A stretch of DNA of 64,000 nt from Acetatifactor muris (lineage in GTDB: Bacteria; Bacillota; Clostridia; Lachnospirales; Lachnospiraceae). This document shows, in pieces, positions 17,138-26,636 of the stretch. The notes under the pieces are model-generated. The model was given only the letters and a program-made list of their open reading frames with translations, was not told the origin of the DNA and made no database searches. The DNA lies in NCBI GenBank assembly GCA_023664365.1, contig JAMPFR010000014.1:1-64000 (forward strand). The letters are read 5' to 3'. Numbering within the stretch: the first letter of the stretch is position 1; every line of letters starts with the position of its first letter. The translations under genes were made by a program, and so were the position numbers.

Positions 17138-18553
17138 TTATTCCACCGTAACCCCAAGCTCCCGCAGACGGTTCCTGGTGTCGCTGACCCGGTTTGAATC
17201 CGGGAACAGCTCCAGCACCTTCCGGTAAGTCTCTGCCGCCTCTTCCTCATTTCCGTTTGCATGGTAGGCCCTTGCCAGGTAATAGAGCGCATCCGTGTGG
17301 GTTTCGTCATAATATACGGCTCTTTCAAAGGACTCAATGGCCGCAGGATATTCCTCATGCCGGAAATACTCATAAGCCTCATCATAATATGTCACCGCCA
17401 GCTCCGGCCCGATCACCTTCCGCAGCGTCTGGTACAGATTCTGAAAGCCATCGGAGGTTCCCTCCACATCGATGATTCCGGCAATATTTTCCAAATCTGC
17501 CGCCGTTGCCATATTGTCCCGGTTCGTCAGATAATCCGCCGCCACCGTCAGCAGGCTGTCATAGGTCTCCACGGTGCCCCCGGCTCCCGTAAAGTCCTCC
17601 ACTTCCCCCTGAAGCTCTTCAATCCGGCTGTTCAGCTTCTCCACCTCGCTCTCCAGCTCCTGGATGCGGACAGCCCTGGCGTCGGACTCATTGCTGATTT
17701 TCCTGGTCTCCTCCTGCATCTGGGTCTTGGTATTGGACTGGGCCGCAGGCACCAGAAGGAAATAAGTGACCGCAAGTCCAATCACCAGCCCTAAGCCTAT
17801 GTTAATCAGCGTGGACACACCGCCGCTTTTTGGCTCCTTCACATTCAGCGGCTGAATAATCATCTCATTGTCGCTGACATAGCGCACGGTTTCATCCTTC
17901 CTGCGCTTTCCGCCGGACTGCTTCACCGTCTCGTCCGGCACCAGCATCAGCTCCACTTCCCTTAAATAACGCAGGGTTTTGGTGTTGTTCCTGTCAATAT
18001 CAATACACTTGCGAAGCTCCCGCTCCGCCCGCTCCCACTGCTCGCTGTCCATATACAGCAGCGCCAGCAGCTGGTGCGCCCGAATAAAACGGGGATTCAG
18101 CGAAAGAACCTTCTTCAACTGAATCACAGCCAGATCTCTGCTGTCCTGTTGGCAGTACACCAGCGCCTGGTTATATTTCTTAATGGTCTGATTGATGGAA
18201 TCCAGTCTGCCGGAGTTGGACTGCAGACGATTGATATAATCATCCGCAATGTTTTTCTCCGGGCGCAGGTTCTTACTGATGACCCACTCGCTGAGCGCCG
18301 CCACCACCTCGCCTGTCTCGAAATACACAAGTCCCAGCAGATTCCGGGCGTCAATGTTGTTTTTATTAAATTTCAGACTTTGCCGCAAGCTGGTAATTGC
18401 ACCGGTCAGGTCTCTGACTTCCGCCTTTTCCAGACCGTCGTTGTAATACATATTGGAAACGAACATAATCCTTTTGTAAAGAGACACATCCGCTCCGCAG
18501 GCAGTGCAAAAATCATGCTCCGACAGCTGACAACCGCAGTTATAACAAAACAT
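17138..18553 (-). CDS. Membrane TPR protein with N-terminal zinc ribbon
   Basis: A 471-residue protein. Residues 1-25 hold two Cys pairs (CYNCGC and CTACGAD) typical of a zinc ribbon. TPR-like helices follow over about 35-190 (DARNLLGLVYFETGEVVAAL; AHQLLALLYMDSEQWERAER). A membrane helix at about 245-268 (STLINIGLGLVIGLAVTYFLL) precedes a coiled coil (IQELESEVEKLNSRIEELQ). A second TPR set ends the chain (ALYYLARAYHANGNEEEAAE). The order suggests a protein with repeats on both sides of the membrane acting as a scaffold. Last gene of the valS-folC operon; 1 bp after the small ORF stop. Confidence 0.8.
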   Translation of the reverse strand: MFCYNCGCQLSEHDFCTACGADVSLYKRIMFVSNMYYNDGLEKAEVRDLTGAITSLRQSLKFNKNNIDARNLLGLVYFETGEVVAALSEWVISKNLRPEKNIADDYINRLQSNSGRLDSINQTIKKYNQALVYCQQDSRDLAVIQLKKVLSLNPRFIRAHQLLALLYMDSEQWERAERELRKCIDIDRNNTKTLRYLREVELMLVPDETVKQSGGKRRKDETVRYVSDNEMIIQPLNVKEPKSGGVSTLINIGLGLVIGLAVTYFLLVPAAQSNTKTQMQEETRKISNESDARAVRIQELESEVEKLNSRIEELQGEVEDFTGAGGTVETYDSLLTVAADYLTNRDNMATAADLENIAGIIDVEGTSDGFQNLYQTLRKVIGPELAVTYYDEAYEYFRHEEYPAAIESFERAVYYDETHTDALYYLARAYHANGNEEEAAETYRKVLELFPDSNRVSDTRNRLRELGVTVE

Positions 18554-18554
18554 G

Positions 18555-18707
18555 CTACACCTCTTCCGACTCTTCCTCGGACTCTTTTATCATTTTTACA
18601 AGTAAATCGGCCATATCTGTCAGATCCTGGTTGTAAATGGCATCCTCCGCATCTTCCACTTCAAGACTGGGATGAAACTTTTTCAGCTCTTCCTCAAAAT
18701 TTATCAT
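18555..18707 (-). CDS. Small acidic 50-residue protein between folC and the TPR gene
   Basis: Reads MINFEEELKKFHPSLEVEDA through a Glu-rich C terminus ending SEEESEEV. It starts inside the last codons of folC (14-bp overlap) with GGAG about 10 nt upstream. It stops 1 bp before the TPR gene ATG, so it exactly fills the gap. Strong acidity and amphipathic helical pattern suggest a small adaptor. No family is recognised. The tight fit between two genes is the main evidence that it is real. Confidence 0.65.
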   Translation of the reverse strand: MINFEEELKKFHPSLEVEDAEDAIYNQDLTDMADLLVKMIKESEEESEEV

Positions 18708-20043
18708 CTCTCAAAAGCTCCTTTATCTCACCTGCCAGATACAGGCTGCCCGCTATGTATACACGTTCGTCCTGCCTCCGGCTATGTAACAGCTCATGAA
18801 AAGCTGCAGATACGCTGTTATACAGCCGATATCCGCATTCTGGATACCGTTCAAAAAGCTCCCTGAAGGCGTCACCGGAAACGCCTCGCTCCGTCTGCAT
18901 ACGAGCCGCAAAAACCCGCTGAAACAAACCTGACTGCACCAGCTCTTCCACCATGCGCCTGCAATCCTTTTCCTTCACCGCACTGAACAGCAGCGTCCGT
19001 GGGCCGTTATGCCCATCTGCCGCAACGGTCTCCAGAAAGGCCCGGATTCCGTCCTCATTGTGGGCTCCGTCCACATAAACCTCCGGCAGCACTTCCTCCA
19101 TACGCCCCGCCCAGAAGCAGCGGCTCACGCCCTGCCGTATCTGCGCCTCGGAAACAGTCCTGCCTCCGTCCAGCACCTCAACCGCCCGCACCGCCAACGC
19201 GGCATTTTCCATCTGATAAGCGGCAATGGTGTGCAAAATAAGGCTAATATAACTATAATACTCAGTGTGCACGGAAAAATCAATGCTTTTATTTTGAAAA
19301 CCCAGAAAGCGATAGTCTTTTTTCGACACAGGATATGTCCTTACGCCAAGTTCCGCCGCCTTTCTTTCAAATACCTCACTGACCGTCCCGCTTGTATCCC
19401 AATATACTGCAGGCGCCCCCTGCTGCATGATACACGCCTTTTCCCAGGCGATTTTCTCCACGGTATCTCCCAGATATTCCACATGATCCAGGCTGATATG
19501 GGTTATCACCGCCAATTCCTTCTCAGACACGGAATTGGTGGCGTCCAGTCTCCCCCCCAGCCCCGTCTCCAGGATGCAGAAGTCCGGCTCTTTCTCCGCA
19601 AACAGCACCATGGCCATAAAAAACAGATACTCGAAATAGGAGGGATGATAGAAGCCCGGCCGCTCCTGCCGCTCCTGTTCCTCCCCTTTCTGCTCTTTCT
19701 CCCACTCCAGCCTGTCATAGACCTGTAAAAATCCCCGCAGGAAATCCTCTCCGGAAATCATTTTTCCGTCCACCACAAACCGCTCCCGTATATCCGCCAG
19801 ATGGGGGGAGGTAAAGAGCGCCACCCTGTACCCGGCAGCCTCCAGAATGGAACGCATGTAGGCACAGACAGAGCCTTTGCCGTTTGTGCCTGCAACATGA
19901 ATGATCCGCATCCGCCTGTCCGGACTGCCCAGCCGGCGCAGAAAGGCTTTCGTGTCCTCCATGGTGTTCTTGGAGGTAAAGCGCGGAATCGCGTTAATAT
20001 AATTTTCCGCCTCCTCAAAGGAGGTTATGGGGCGCTTCTGCAT
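18694..20043 (-). CDS. folC: Folylpolyglutamate synthase / dihydrofolate synthase
   Basis: Adds glutamates to folates, and usually also joins dihydropteroate to glutamate. The Mur-ligase-type P-loop is VAGTNGKGSVCAYM; ALFTSPHLADIRERF and ETGLGGRLDATN are diagnostic. Other family blocks are ISLDHVEYLGDTVEKIAWEK and YVDGAHN. 449 residues is the normal length. ATG with AGAGG upstream, 13 bp after valS, so it shares the T-box controlled transcript. This valS-folC order is common in Bacillota. Confidence 0.95.
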   Translation of the reverse strand: MQKRPITSFEEAENYINAIPRFTSKNTMEDTKAFLRRLGSPDRRMRIIHVAGTNGKGSVCAYMRSILEAAGYRVALFTSPHLADIRERFVVDGKMISGEDFLRGFLQVYDRLEWEKEQKGEEQERQERPGFYHPSYFEYLFFMAMVLFAEKEPDFCILETGLGGRLDATNSVSEKELAVITHISLDHVEYLGDTVEKIAWEKACIMQQGAPAVYWDTSGTVSEVFERKAAELGVRTYPVSKKDYRFLGFQNKSIDFSVHTEYYSYISLILHTIAAYQMENAALAVRAVEVLDGGRTVSEAQIRQGVSRCFWAGRMEEVLPEVYVDGAHNEDGIRAFLETVAADGHNGPRTLLFSAVKEKDCRRMVEELVQSGLFQRVFAARMQTERGVSGDAFRELFERYPECGYRLYNSVSAAFHELLHSRRQDERVYIAGSLYLAGEIKELLRDDKF

Positions 20044-20056
20044 ACCGTACCTCTGT

Positions 20057-22786
20057 TCATCCCTTATTAAGCTGCTCCAGCCGGGTGTCCACCTGCTCCA
20101 TCATCCGGGTATACTTTGCCAGCTTTTCCCTCTCCTCCGCAATCTTGGCCTGGGGAGCCCTGGAGATAAATTTCTCATTGGAAAGCATACCGTTGACCCG
20201 GGCAAGCTCCCCCTCCAGACGCTTTTTCTCTTTTTTCAGCCGCTCTGTCTCCTGGGCAATGTCCACCAGTTCCGCAAAGGGAATGTACAGGGTTGCGCCG
20301 GGAATCACCACGCTCACCGCATCCCGGGCGATTCCGGTCTTGTCCTTCTGTATCATAACCTCGCTGGCAGAGGCCAGAGACGCAAAGAACAATTTCCCCT
20401 CGTGAAAGGTGGTAAGAATTTTATCATCTCCGCTGACAACGTACACCGCCGCCTTGCGGGCAGGAGCCACGTTCATCTCGCTTCTCACGTTGCGGACGCC
20501 TCTGACAGCCTCCTTGATGATTTCAATGTCCTTCTCTTCTTTTGCAAAGGCGCGCTCCTGCCGGTATACGGGCCAGGGGCTTATCATGATGGACTCCCGG
20601 TCAGCGGCGCCGGCCTCCGGCGGGTTATCCTTCGACAAAGCGTCCTCCGGTGAAGCATCCCCCAGGCTCCGCAGAGTGCAGTATATCTCTTCTGTAATAA
20701 AGGGCATATACGGATGCAGCAGCTTCAGCGCGTCAATCAGCACGGTCCTTAAGGTCCACAGGGCCGCGTTCCGGCTTACCCCGTCGTCGGAATTGTACAG
20801 GCGGGGCTTTACCATCTCGATATACCAGTCGCAGAATTCATCCCATATAAAGTCATAGACCTTCTGAACCGCAATGCCCAGTTCAAAGCTCTCCATATTG
20901 TCCGTGACCTCTTTCACCAGGGTATTGAGCCTGGAAAGGATCCACCGGTCCACCGGCTGCAGCTCCTCCTCACCCGGTTCCGTCACTTCCCTGCCGTCCA
21001 TATTCATCATAATGAATCTGGAAGCGTTCCACACCTTATTTGCAAAGTTCCGGCTGTTCTCCACTCGCTCATAATAAAAGCGCATATCATTTCCGGGGGC
21101 GTTGCCGGTAATCAAAGTAAGCCGCAAAGCGTCCGCACCGTACTGCTCGATAATATCCAACGGGTCAATGCCGTTGCCCAGGGACTTGGACATTTTGCGC
21201 CCCTGGCTGTCCCGCACCAGACCGTGGAAAAACACAGTTTTAAAGGGCTTTTCACCCATATGCTCGTAGCCCGAAAAAATCATCCTGATGACCCAGAAGA
21301 AAATAATGTCATAGCCTGTAACCAGCACATCCGTAGGATAAAAATACTTCAGATCCTCCGTCTGCTCCGGCCACCCAAGCGTCTCAAAGGGCCACAGGGC
21401 GGAGGAAAACCAGGTATCCAGAGTATCGGAATCCTGGGCCAGATGCTCACAGCCGCACTTGGGACATTTTCCGGGCATTTCCTTTGCCACGATTATTTCC
21501 CCGCACTTGTCGCAGTAATAAGCGGGGATCCTGTGCCCCCACCAGAGCTGTCTGCTGATGCACCAGTCCCGGATATTGTCCGTCCAGTTAAAATAGGTCT
21601 TCTCCATGCGCTTGGGAACCAGCCTGATTTCTCCGCTTTTCACCGCTTCCACCGCAGGCTTGATCAGATCGTCCATCTTTACGAACCACTGCAGCTTAAT
21701 CAGGGGCTCCACTGTGCTGTGACAGCGGTAGCAGGTGCCCACATTATGGCTGTAATCCTCTATTTTCACCAGAAGTCCCTGTCTGTCCAGCTCCTCCACA
21801 ATGGCCTTTCTGGCCTCATAGCGATCCATGCCTTCAAATCTGCCGCCGTTTGCGTTAATGGTGGCGTCGTCATTCATAATGTTAATTTCCGGCAGATTGT
21901 GGCGTTTTCCCACCTCAAAGTCGTTGGGGTCATGGGCCGGTGTGATTTTCACCACGCCGGTGCCGAACTCCCTGTCCACATAGGTGTCTGTGACGACGGG
22001 AATCACTCTGTTCACAATGGGCAGCAGCACACTTTTGCCAATGAGATGGGCATAGCGCTCATCCTCCGGATGAATGGCCACGGCGGTATCCCCCAGCATG
22101 GTCTCCGGGCGGGTGGTGGCAAAGGTGAGGAACTCCGTGGCACTGGGGGTTCCGTCCTCTTCCATCACGGGATACTTAATGTGCCAGAGATGTCCGGCCT
22201 GCTCTTCATATTCCACCTCAGCGTCAGAGATGGAGGTATTGCAGACAGGGCACCAGTTGACAATACGGGAGCCTTTATAGATATAACCTTTTTCGTGCAT
22301 CTTCACAAAGACCTCGGTAACTGCCCTGTTGCAGCCCTCGTCCATGGTGAACCGCTCCCTGTCCCAGTCGCAGGAGGAACCCATCTTCTTCAGCTGGGAG
22401 ATAATACGGCCGCCATACTCCTTTTTCCAGGCCCAGGCACGCTCCAGGAATTTCTCCCTGCCCAGCTCTTCCTTGCCGGTGCCTTCCTCCTTCAGCTTCT
22501 CCACAATCTTTGCCTCCGTGGCAATGGAAGCGTGATCGGTTCCCGGCTGCCAGAGAGCATTATAGCCCTGCATCCGCTTGAAGCGGATCAGTATGTCCTG
22601 CATGGTGTTGTCAAGGGCGTGGCCCATGTGCAGCTGCCCCGTGATATTCGGGGGCGGGATTACGATGGTAAAAGGCGTTTTGGAAGGATCCGCCTCTGCG
22701 TGAAAATACTTTTTGTCCAGCCATTTCTGATACAGTCTGTCCTCAATTCCCTTTGGATCATAGGTTTTTGCAAGCTCCCGGCTCAT
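20057..22786 (-). CDS. valS: Valyl-tRNA synthetase
   Basis: Class I aminoacyl-tRNA synthetase that charges tRNA-Val; 909 residues. The HIGH motif appears as HMGH in [17 protein letters not shown], and KMSKS is exact in [14 protein letters not shown]. The editing domain lies between ([14 protein letters not shown]). A C-terminal coiled coil ([20 protein letters not shown]) is typical of ValRS. The gene follows a T-box leader, so expression should rise when uncharged tRNA-Val accumulates. Start ATG with GGAG upstream. Confidence 0.97.
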   Translation of the reverse strand: MSRELAKTYDPKGIEDRLYQKWLDKKYFHAEADPSKTPFTIVIPPPNITGQLHMGHALDNTMQDILIRFKRMQGYNALWQPGTDHASIATEAKIVEKLKEEGTGKEELGREKFLERAWAWKKEYGGRIISQLKKMGSSCDWDRERFTMDEGCNRAVTEVFVKMHEKGYIYKGSRIVNWCPVCNTSISDAEVEYEEQAGHLWHIKYPVMEEDGTPSATEFLTFATTRPETMLGDTAVAIHPEDERYAHLIGKSVLLPIVNRVIPVVTDTYVDREFGTGVVKITPAHDPNDFEVGKRHNLPEINIMNDDATINANGGRFEGMDRYEARKAIVEELDRQGLLVKIEDYSHNVGTCYRCHSTVEPLIKLQWFVKMDDLIKPAVEAVKSGEIRLVPKRMEKTYFNWTDNIRDWCISRQLWWGHRIPAYYCDKCGEIIVAKEMPGKCPKCGCEHLAQDSDTLDTWFSSALWPFETLGWPEQTEDLKYFYPTDVLVTGYDIIFFWVIRMIFSGYEHMGEKPFKTVFFHGLVRDSQGRKMSKSLGNGIDPLDIIEQYGADALRLTLITGNAPGNDMRFYYERVENSRNFANKVWNASRFIMMNMDGREVTEPGEEELQPVDRWILSRLNTLVKEVTDNMESFELGIAVQKVYDFIWDEFCDWYIEMVKPRLYNSDDGVSRNAALWTLRTVLIDALKLLHPYMPFITEEIYCTLRSLGDASPEDALSKDNPPEAGAADRESIMISPWPVYRQERAFAKEEKDIEIIKEAVRGVRNVRSEMNVAPARKAAVYVVSGDDKILTTFHEGKLFFASLASASEVMIQKDKTGIARDAVSVVIPGATLYIPFAELVDIAQETERLKKEKKRLEGELARVNGMLSNEKFISRAPQAKIAEEREKLAKYTRMMEQVDTRLEQLNKG

Positions 22787-22920
22787 GTTTTATCCGCTCC
22801 TTTCATAATGCCTGCCGCCTGTGCTTTCTTCTCCTGCATAAGCAGACTCGAAACAATTTGGTTCCCCGGTGTAAGATTTAGAATTTCTTCGCCGGGTCAG
22901 CAGTCTTTCTCTTATATGCG

Positions 22921-23250
22921 CAAACAACGCCCTCTGCCGACTCTCGTCAGCAAAGGGCGTGTCAACGCGATACCACCTTTGTTCACAACGGCTTCACAGC
23001 CATTGCCTCAGTGACTTCTATCCAAAGTCCTATCCGGTAACGGGGATAAGTCGTGAGAACCTACTCCTGTCCGGTTTTCCGGCATTCAGTCCTCCGGCTC
23101 GGAAGCTACCTTCCGCACTCTTTCCTTCAAGCAGCCTTTCAGCGCCGGGCTTCAAACACTGTATCACTGGCGCATTCCGCGCCCCCGGCAGCCGCTCTCT
23201 CTTTTAAGGAGTGGTGCGTACTCCTCTTCGTCACAGCCTTTTATGATTTA
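22921..23250 (-). ncRNA. T-box riboswitch of valS with terminator
   Basis: On the minus strand the leader opens with GACGAAGAGGAGTACGCACC (stem I base and AGTA motif) and later has the T-box core AAAGGTGGTATCGCG (about 22965-22980). A terminator hairpin follows at 22928-22959, with CGCCCT...AGGGCG arms and then TTGTTTG. The specifier codon was not resolved by eye; a valine GUN codon is expected from the downstream gene. The 130 bp between the terminator and valS hold nothing else that I can identify. Confidence 0.93.
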
Positions 23251-23256
23251 TAGGAA

Positions 23257-23285
23257 ACTATAATCTATTCCACGGCGTTTGTCAA
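23257..23285 (-). promoter_or_regulatory. Promoter of the T-box-valS operon
   Basis: Minus strand -35 TTGACA (perfect) and -10 TATAGT are separated by 17 nt. The predicted start lies just upstream of the T-box stem I. Confidence 0.85.
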
Positions 23286-23405
23286 GAGTGGAGATTTTTG
23301 TTTTTGAGCATTTTGGCTATATTCATTTTCCCGCCTCGGTGGTATGATGATATCCGATGCGGTATATAGCTGCAGCTATGATTTACAGTGGCGGAGGAAC
23401 AGAAA

Positions 23406-24599
23406 ATGGAGAGCAAAAAGAAATACGGAAGAACATTGGCGGCCTGCTATCTGGGTTTCGTTACCCAGGCTGTCTGCGCAAATTTTGTCCCGTTATTGTA
23501 TTTAACATTTTATCATACCTACGGAATCCCTTTCAGTCAGTTGGCCCTGATATCCACCTGCTTCTTTTTTACACAGCTGATAACGGATCTTTTCTGCGCA
23601 AAGGCAGTGGACAAAATCGGCTACAGGCCCTGTATTGTAACCGCGGAAATCGCTTCCGCCGCAGGACTGGCCGCTCTCGCGGTACTGCCTGACCTGACGC
23701 CTTCTCCGTTCTGGGGCATCCTGATATGTGTTATAATATATGCCGTGGGCAGCGGACTAACGGAAGTCTTAGGCAGCCCTATTATCGAGGCATGTCCCTT
23801 TGAAAATAAGGAAAGCAGGATGAGTCTGCTCCACTCCTTTTACTGCTGGGGTTCCGCAGGGGTCATCTTGGGCTCCACCCTGTTTTTCTCCCTGTTCGGC
23901 GTAGAGCACTGGCGTATACTGGCGGTTATATGGGCAGTCATCCCTCTGTATAATATCTATAACTTTGTCACCTGCCCCATCGAGACGCCGGTTGAAGAAG
24001 GCAGGGGCATGACTATGGGACAGCTGTTTAAGACAAAGGTATTCTGGCTTTTCCTTCTGCTGATGATATGCGCCGGTTCCTCTGAGCTTGCCATGGCCCA
24101 ATGGGCGTCTGCCTTTGCAGAGTCCGCGCTGCATGTTTCCAAAACTGTGGGAGACCTTGCCGGGCCATGCGGATTTGCCGTATTTATGGCAATCAGCCGC
24201 ACACTGTACGGAAAATTCGGTGAAAAGATGAACCTAACCGTATTTATGACCGTATCGGGAATCCTCTGTCTGTGCTGTTATCTGTTGGCCGGCTTGTCCC
24301 ACATTCCGCTCATGGGTCTGATAGGCTGCGCCCTCTGCGGCTTTTCGGTGGGTATTATGTGGCCCGGTTCCATCAGCATCTCCTCAAAAATTCTTCCCAC
24401 CGGCGGTACGGCCATGTTCGCGCTGCTTGCCCTGGCAGGCGATCTGGGCGGGACCTTGGGGCCTGCCATTATCGGAAGCGTATCGCAAAAAGCGGGAGAA
24501 AATCTGCAGGCTGGAGTGTTTGCGGGAATCGGCTTCCCGCTTGTGCTGGTAATCTGTGTATTGGCCCTGCGGAAAAGTCACAATACATCTGTCAAATAA
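23406..24599 (+). CDS. Major facilitator superfamily transporter
   Basis: About 397 residues with roughly 12 membrane helices. The MFS layout is evident: helix 1 (RTLAACYLGFVTQAVCANFVPLL), the loop FCAKAVDKIGYRPC after helix 2, and symmetric C-terminal helices. The overall look is that of the FucP/BypA-like sugar or peptide transporters, but the substrate cannot be read from sequence. ATG at 23406 is preferred over GTG at 23388 because GGAGG sits 8 nt before it. It is divergent from the valS leader and followed by a terminator. Confidence 0.85.
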   Translation: MESKKKYGRTLAACYLGFVTQAVCANFVPLLYLTFYHTYGIPFSQLALISTCFFFTQLITDLFCAKAVDKIGYRPCIVTAEIASAAGLAALAVLPDLTPSPFWGILICVIIYAVGSGLTEVLGSPIIEACPFENKESRMSLLHSFYCWGSAGVILGSTLFFSLFGVEHWRILAVIWAVIPLYNIYNFVTCPIETPVEEGRGMTMGQLFKTKVFWLFLLLMICAGSSELAMAQWASAFAESALHVSKTVGDLAGPCGFAVFMAISRTLYGKFGEKMNLTVFMTVSGILCLCCYLLAGLSHIPLMGLIGCALCGFSVGIMWPGSISISSKILPTGGTAMFALLALAGDLGGTLGPAIIGSVSQKAGENLQAGVFAGIGFPLVLVICVLALRKSHNTSVK

Positions 24600-24648
24600 C
24601 TGGCCTGATAAAAAAGTTGCGATCTGGCACTTTTTATCAAGCCAGTTT
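24598..24648 (+). terminator. Hairpin terminator after the MFS gene
   Basis: Arms AACTGGCCTGATAAAAAAGT and ACTTTTTATCAAGCCAGTTT form an almost perfect stem that begins at the MFS stop codon, with TTTTG following. It separates the MFS gene from the ECF S component gene, which starts 55 bp later. Confidence 0.75.
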
Positions 24649-24703
24649 TGCAGTACACTTGCAGCAACCTAAATACAATTCACTATCGGGAGGAGCTAAG
24701 ATT

Positions 24704-25549
24704 ATGGAAAAAAACACAGAGAAGAAAAACCCGGAAAAGAAAAAAAGCCCGGGGCTGCTGATTGCAGGAGCCGTCCTGCTGATTGCAGGCATTATCCTTG
24801 CAGTGTACACCTACAATACCAGTTATCAGGAATCCTTGACTGCCACAGAAGAGCAGCTTCGGCTGCAGCGCCCTTACTCCTATTCACTGACTCTTGTATT
24901 TCTGGCTTTGCCCCTGACAGTCAGAGGCGTCCTCAATGCTGTACGGGGCGTTGACCGCAACCCCAAGGCAGATGTGAAGCGGCTGGCTATGGCAGGTCTG
25001 ATGGCTGCCCTTTGCTACATCGGCTTTGCCTTTTTCAAAATTGACCTTACCGTCGGGCCGGAAAGGGCTTCTTTCCACTTCGGAAATGTGTTCTGTGTAC
25101 TGGGGGCGCTGCTGCTGGGCGGCTATTGGGGCGGTCTGGCCGGAGCCGTGGGCATGACTATCGGCGACTTTACCACCTCCTATGTCACCAGCGCTCCGAA
25201 AACCTTTCTTCTGAAGCTGTGCATCGGCCTGATTACAGGCTTTGTAGCCCACAAAATTTTTAAGCTGGACAAAGAACACTCCGCAAAATATGTGACGGGC
25301 GTCACCATCCTGTCCTGTGCCTGCGGCATGGCTTTTAACGTGGTTGCCGACCCTCTTGTAGGCTATTTCTACAAAACCTACCTGTTGGGCGTTCCCCAGG
25401 ATATTACGAAGGCTCTTGTAAAAATCGCAGCGCTGACTACTGCAGTCAACGCCCTGGTGGCTGTTGCCGCCGCTTCCTTATTCTATCTTGCGCTCCGGCC
25501 TGCCCTTAAGAAAGCAGGACTGTTTATTCAGGTAACGCCGGCGCAGTGA
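24704..25549 (+). CDS. ECF transporter substrate-binding component, substrate unknown
   Basis: A 281-residue membrane protein. Two N-terminal helices (about residues 17-40 and 60-80) precede a core typical of ECF S components: LAMAGLMAALCYIGFAFFKI then FHFGNVFCVLGALLLGGYWGGLAGAVGMTIGDF. The latter resembles the region that contacts the EcfT scaffold in S proteins. No riboswitch precedes it, so the ligand (a vitamin or related small molecule) cannot be inferred. ATG at 24704 has GGGAGGAG 8 nt upstream. A longer open frame to 24272 overlaps the MFS gene and is not coding. Confidence 0.85.
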   Translation: MEKNTEKKNPEKKKSPGLLIAGAVLLIAGIILAVYTYNTSYQESLTATEEQLRLQRPYSYSLTLVFLALPLTVRGVLNAVRGVDRNPKADVKRLAMAGLMAALCYIGFAFFKIDLTVGPERASFHFGNVFCVLGALLLGGYWGGLAGAVGMTIGDFTTSYVTSAPKTFLLKLCIGLITGFVAHKIFKLDKEHSAKYVTGVTILSCACGMAFNVVADPLVGYFYKTYLLGVPQDITKALVKIAALTTAVNALVAVAAASLFYLALRPALKKAGLFIQVTPAQ

Positions 25550-25567
25550 TTCTGCAGGAGGCAAATA

Positions 25568-25642
25568 ATAGAATTCACGCTTCGCGAGAATTCTATTGTC
25601 ATGAATACAAAAAAGGCCGCCCGCAACCGGAGCGGCCTTTTT
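25568..25642. terminator. Bidirectional terminator between convergent genes
   Basis: AAAAAGGCCGC (from 25610) pairs with GCGGCCTTTTT (to 25642) to give a GC-rich stem with A-run before and T-run after, effective on both strands. A smaller perfect hairpin, ATAGAATTC / GAATTCTAT, lies just before it at 25568-25596. The genes on either side converge here. Confidence 0.85.
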
Positions 25643-25664
25643 GCAAAAAGCTGCAAGTACCTGA

Positions 25665-26636
25665 TTAATCCGTAAACCCTATTGTAATATTGCCTGCATT
25701 ACATTCAATTTCCATATCCTTCCCGGCTCCGTTGTCAACGGTCTTCGACACCCCAAGCCCGCTGTAGCTCTCCGAACCCAGAGCTATATTCCCCAACGCT
25801 CCGTTCAATCTGTAATTAAAATCCCGCTGACTGCCGGTAAGCTTCATTTCCACGTTTCCCATGGCGCAGACCACATCCGCGCTGCTTTCGACATTTCCCC
25901 ACAGCAGCAGCTTGCCCATGCCAATCTCCACCTTTACTTCCTTTACATCTATGTCTCTCATGTCAATCCGGCCCGCGCCCACTTCCATCTCCAGGACTTC
26001 CGCTTTCAGGCCCTCGACTGTAATCTGTCCGGCCCCCACTCCCAGGGAAACCTTATCTGCGTCCAGCCCCTGAAACTCCAGGTCACCTGCTCCCAGTTCG
26101 ATGTCCGTCTCCAGGTAATGATACCCTTCCGGCACATAAAGCCTGACCACACAGTTTTCCCAGCTGCCCCAGTTCAGTCGTCCGGAGGTGGGCGTCGATC
26201 TGACATAAAGGGTTCCGTTTTCCAGATAGGCCTGGAACTTTCCGGCATCCGACACTTCCACATAAAAGGAATCATCACCGGAGACCTGTGTCAGAAGCTG
26301 ACAGCCTCCCGCCTCAATTTCCAGCCTCTCCACCGCCTCACCCAGGCAGAACCTCTCCACATCTCCGCCCCAAATATCATGATTGGAATCAAAGCTGGTG
26401 GCATCGTCAATGTCATAATCCAGATCCGGCAGGCTATCCGCCACGTTGTCCCGCACCCGGAGCCCCCATCTGAACAAACCGTCAAAATCCACGGATACTC
26501 TGCCGCCCGTAACGTTTTCAACCACCTGTGCAATCACCGTCCTTCCCCGCACGGTTCCTGCCGCTATGGCAAGCACTATCCCCAGAGCCAGAAAAATCAA
26601 TGCCGTAACGGCGCAGCCCTTCATAAACTTTTTCAT
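25665..26636 (-). CDS. DUF4097-type membrane-anchored beta-repeat protein
   Basis: A 323-residue protein with an N-terminal membrane helix (VTALIFLALGIVLAIAAGTV), then an external domain of short repeats ending in strands such as LELGAGDLEF, VSLGVGAGQITVEGL and LEMEVGAGRIDM. This pattern is typical of DUF4097, thought to form a right-handed beta-helix. ATG at 26636 overlaps the DUF1700 gene stop (ATGA), so the two are translationally coupled. With its PadR and DUF1700 neighbours it forms a known but functionally unclear envelope module. The upstream in-frame extension lies inside the neighbour and is excluded. Confidence 0.82.
   Translation of the reverse strand: MKKFMKGCAVTALIFLALGIVLAIAAGTVRGRTVIAQVVENVTGGRVSVDFDGLFRWGLRVRDNVADSLPDLDYDIDDATSFDSNHDIWGGDVERFCLGEAVERLEIEAGGCQLLTQVSGDDSFYVEVSDAGKFQAYLENGTLYVRSTPTSGRLNWGSWENCVVRLYVPEGYHYLETDIELGAGDLEFQGLDADKVSLGVGAGQITVEGLKAEVLEMEVGAGRIDMRDIDVKEVKVEIGMGKLLLWGNVESSADVVCAMGNVEMKLTGSQRDFNYRLNGALGNIALGSESYSGLGVSKTVDNGAGKDMEIECNAGNITIGFTD

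Noticed and set aside
21224-23014. A 596-codon open frame on the plus strand opposite valS
   Set aside because: It is antisense to a clearly conserved gene, shows no family motifs, and starts inside valS and runs through the T-box. It is a by-product of codon bias.
24598-24648. Possible riboswitch before the ECF S component
   Set aside because: The element is a single simple stem beginning at the MFS stop codon, as expected for a terminator. No aptamer consensus was found.
24272-24703. N-terminal extension of the ECF S component back into the MFS gene
   Set aside because: It overlaps a conserved gene and a terminator hairpin, while the ATG at 24704 has an excellent ribosome site.
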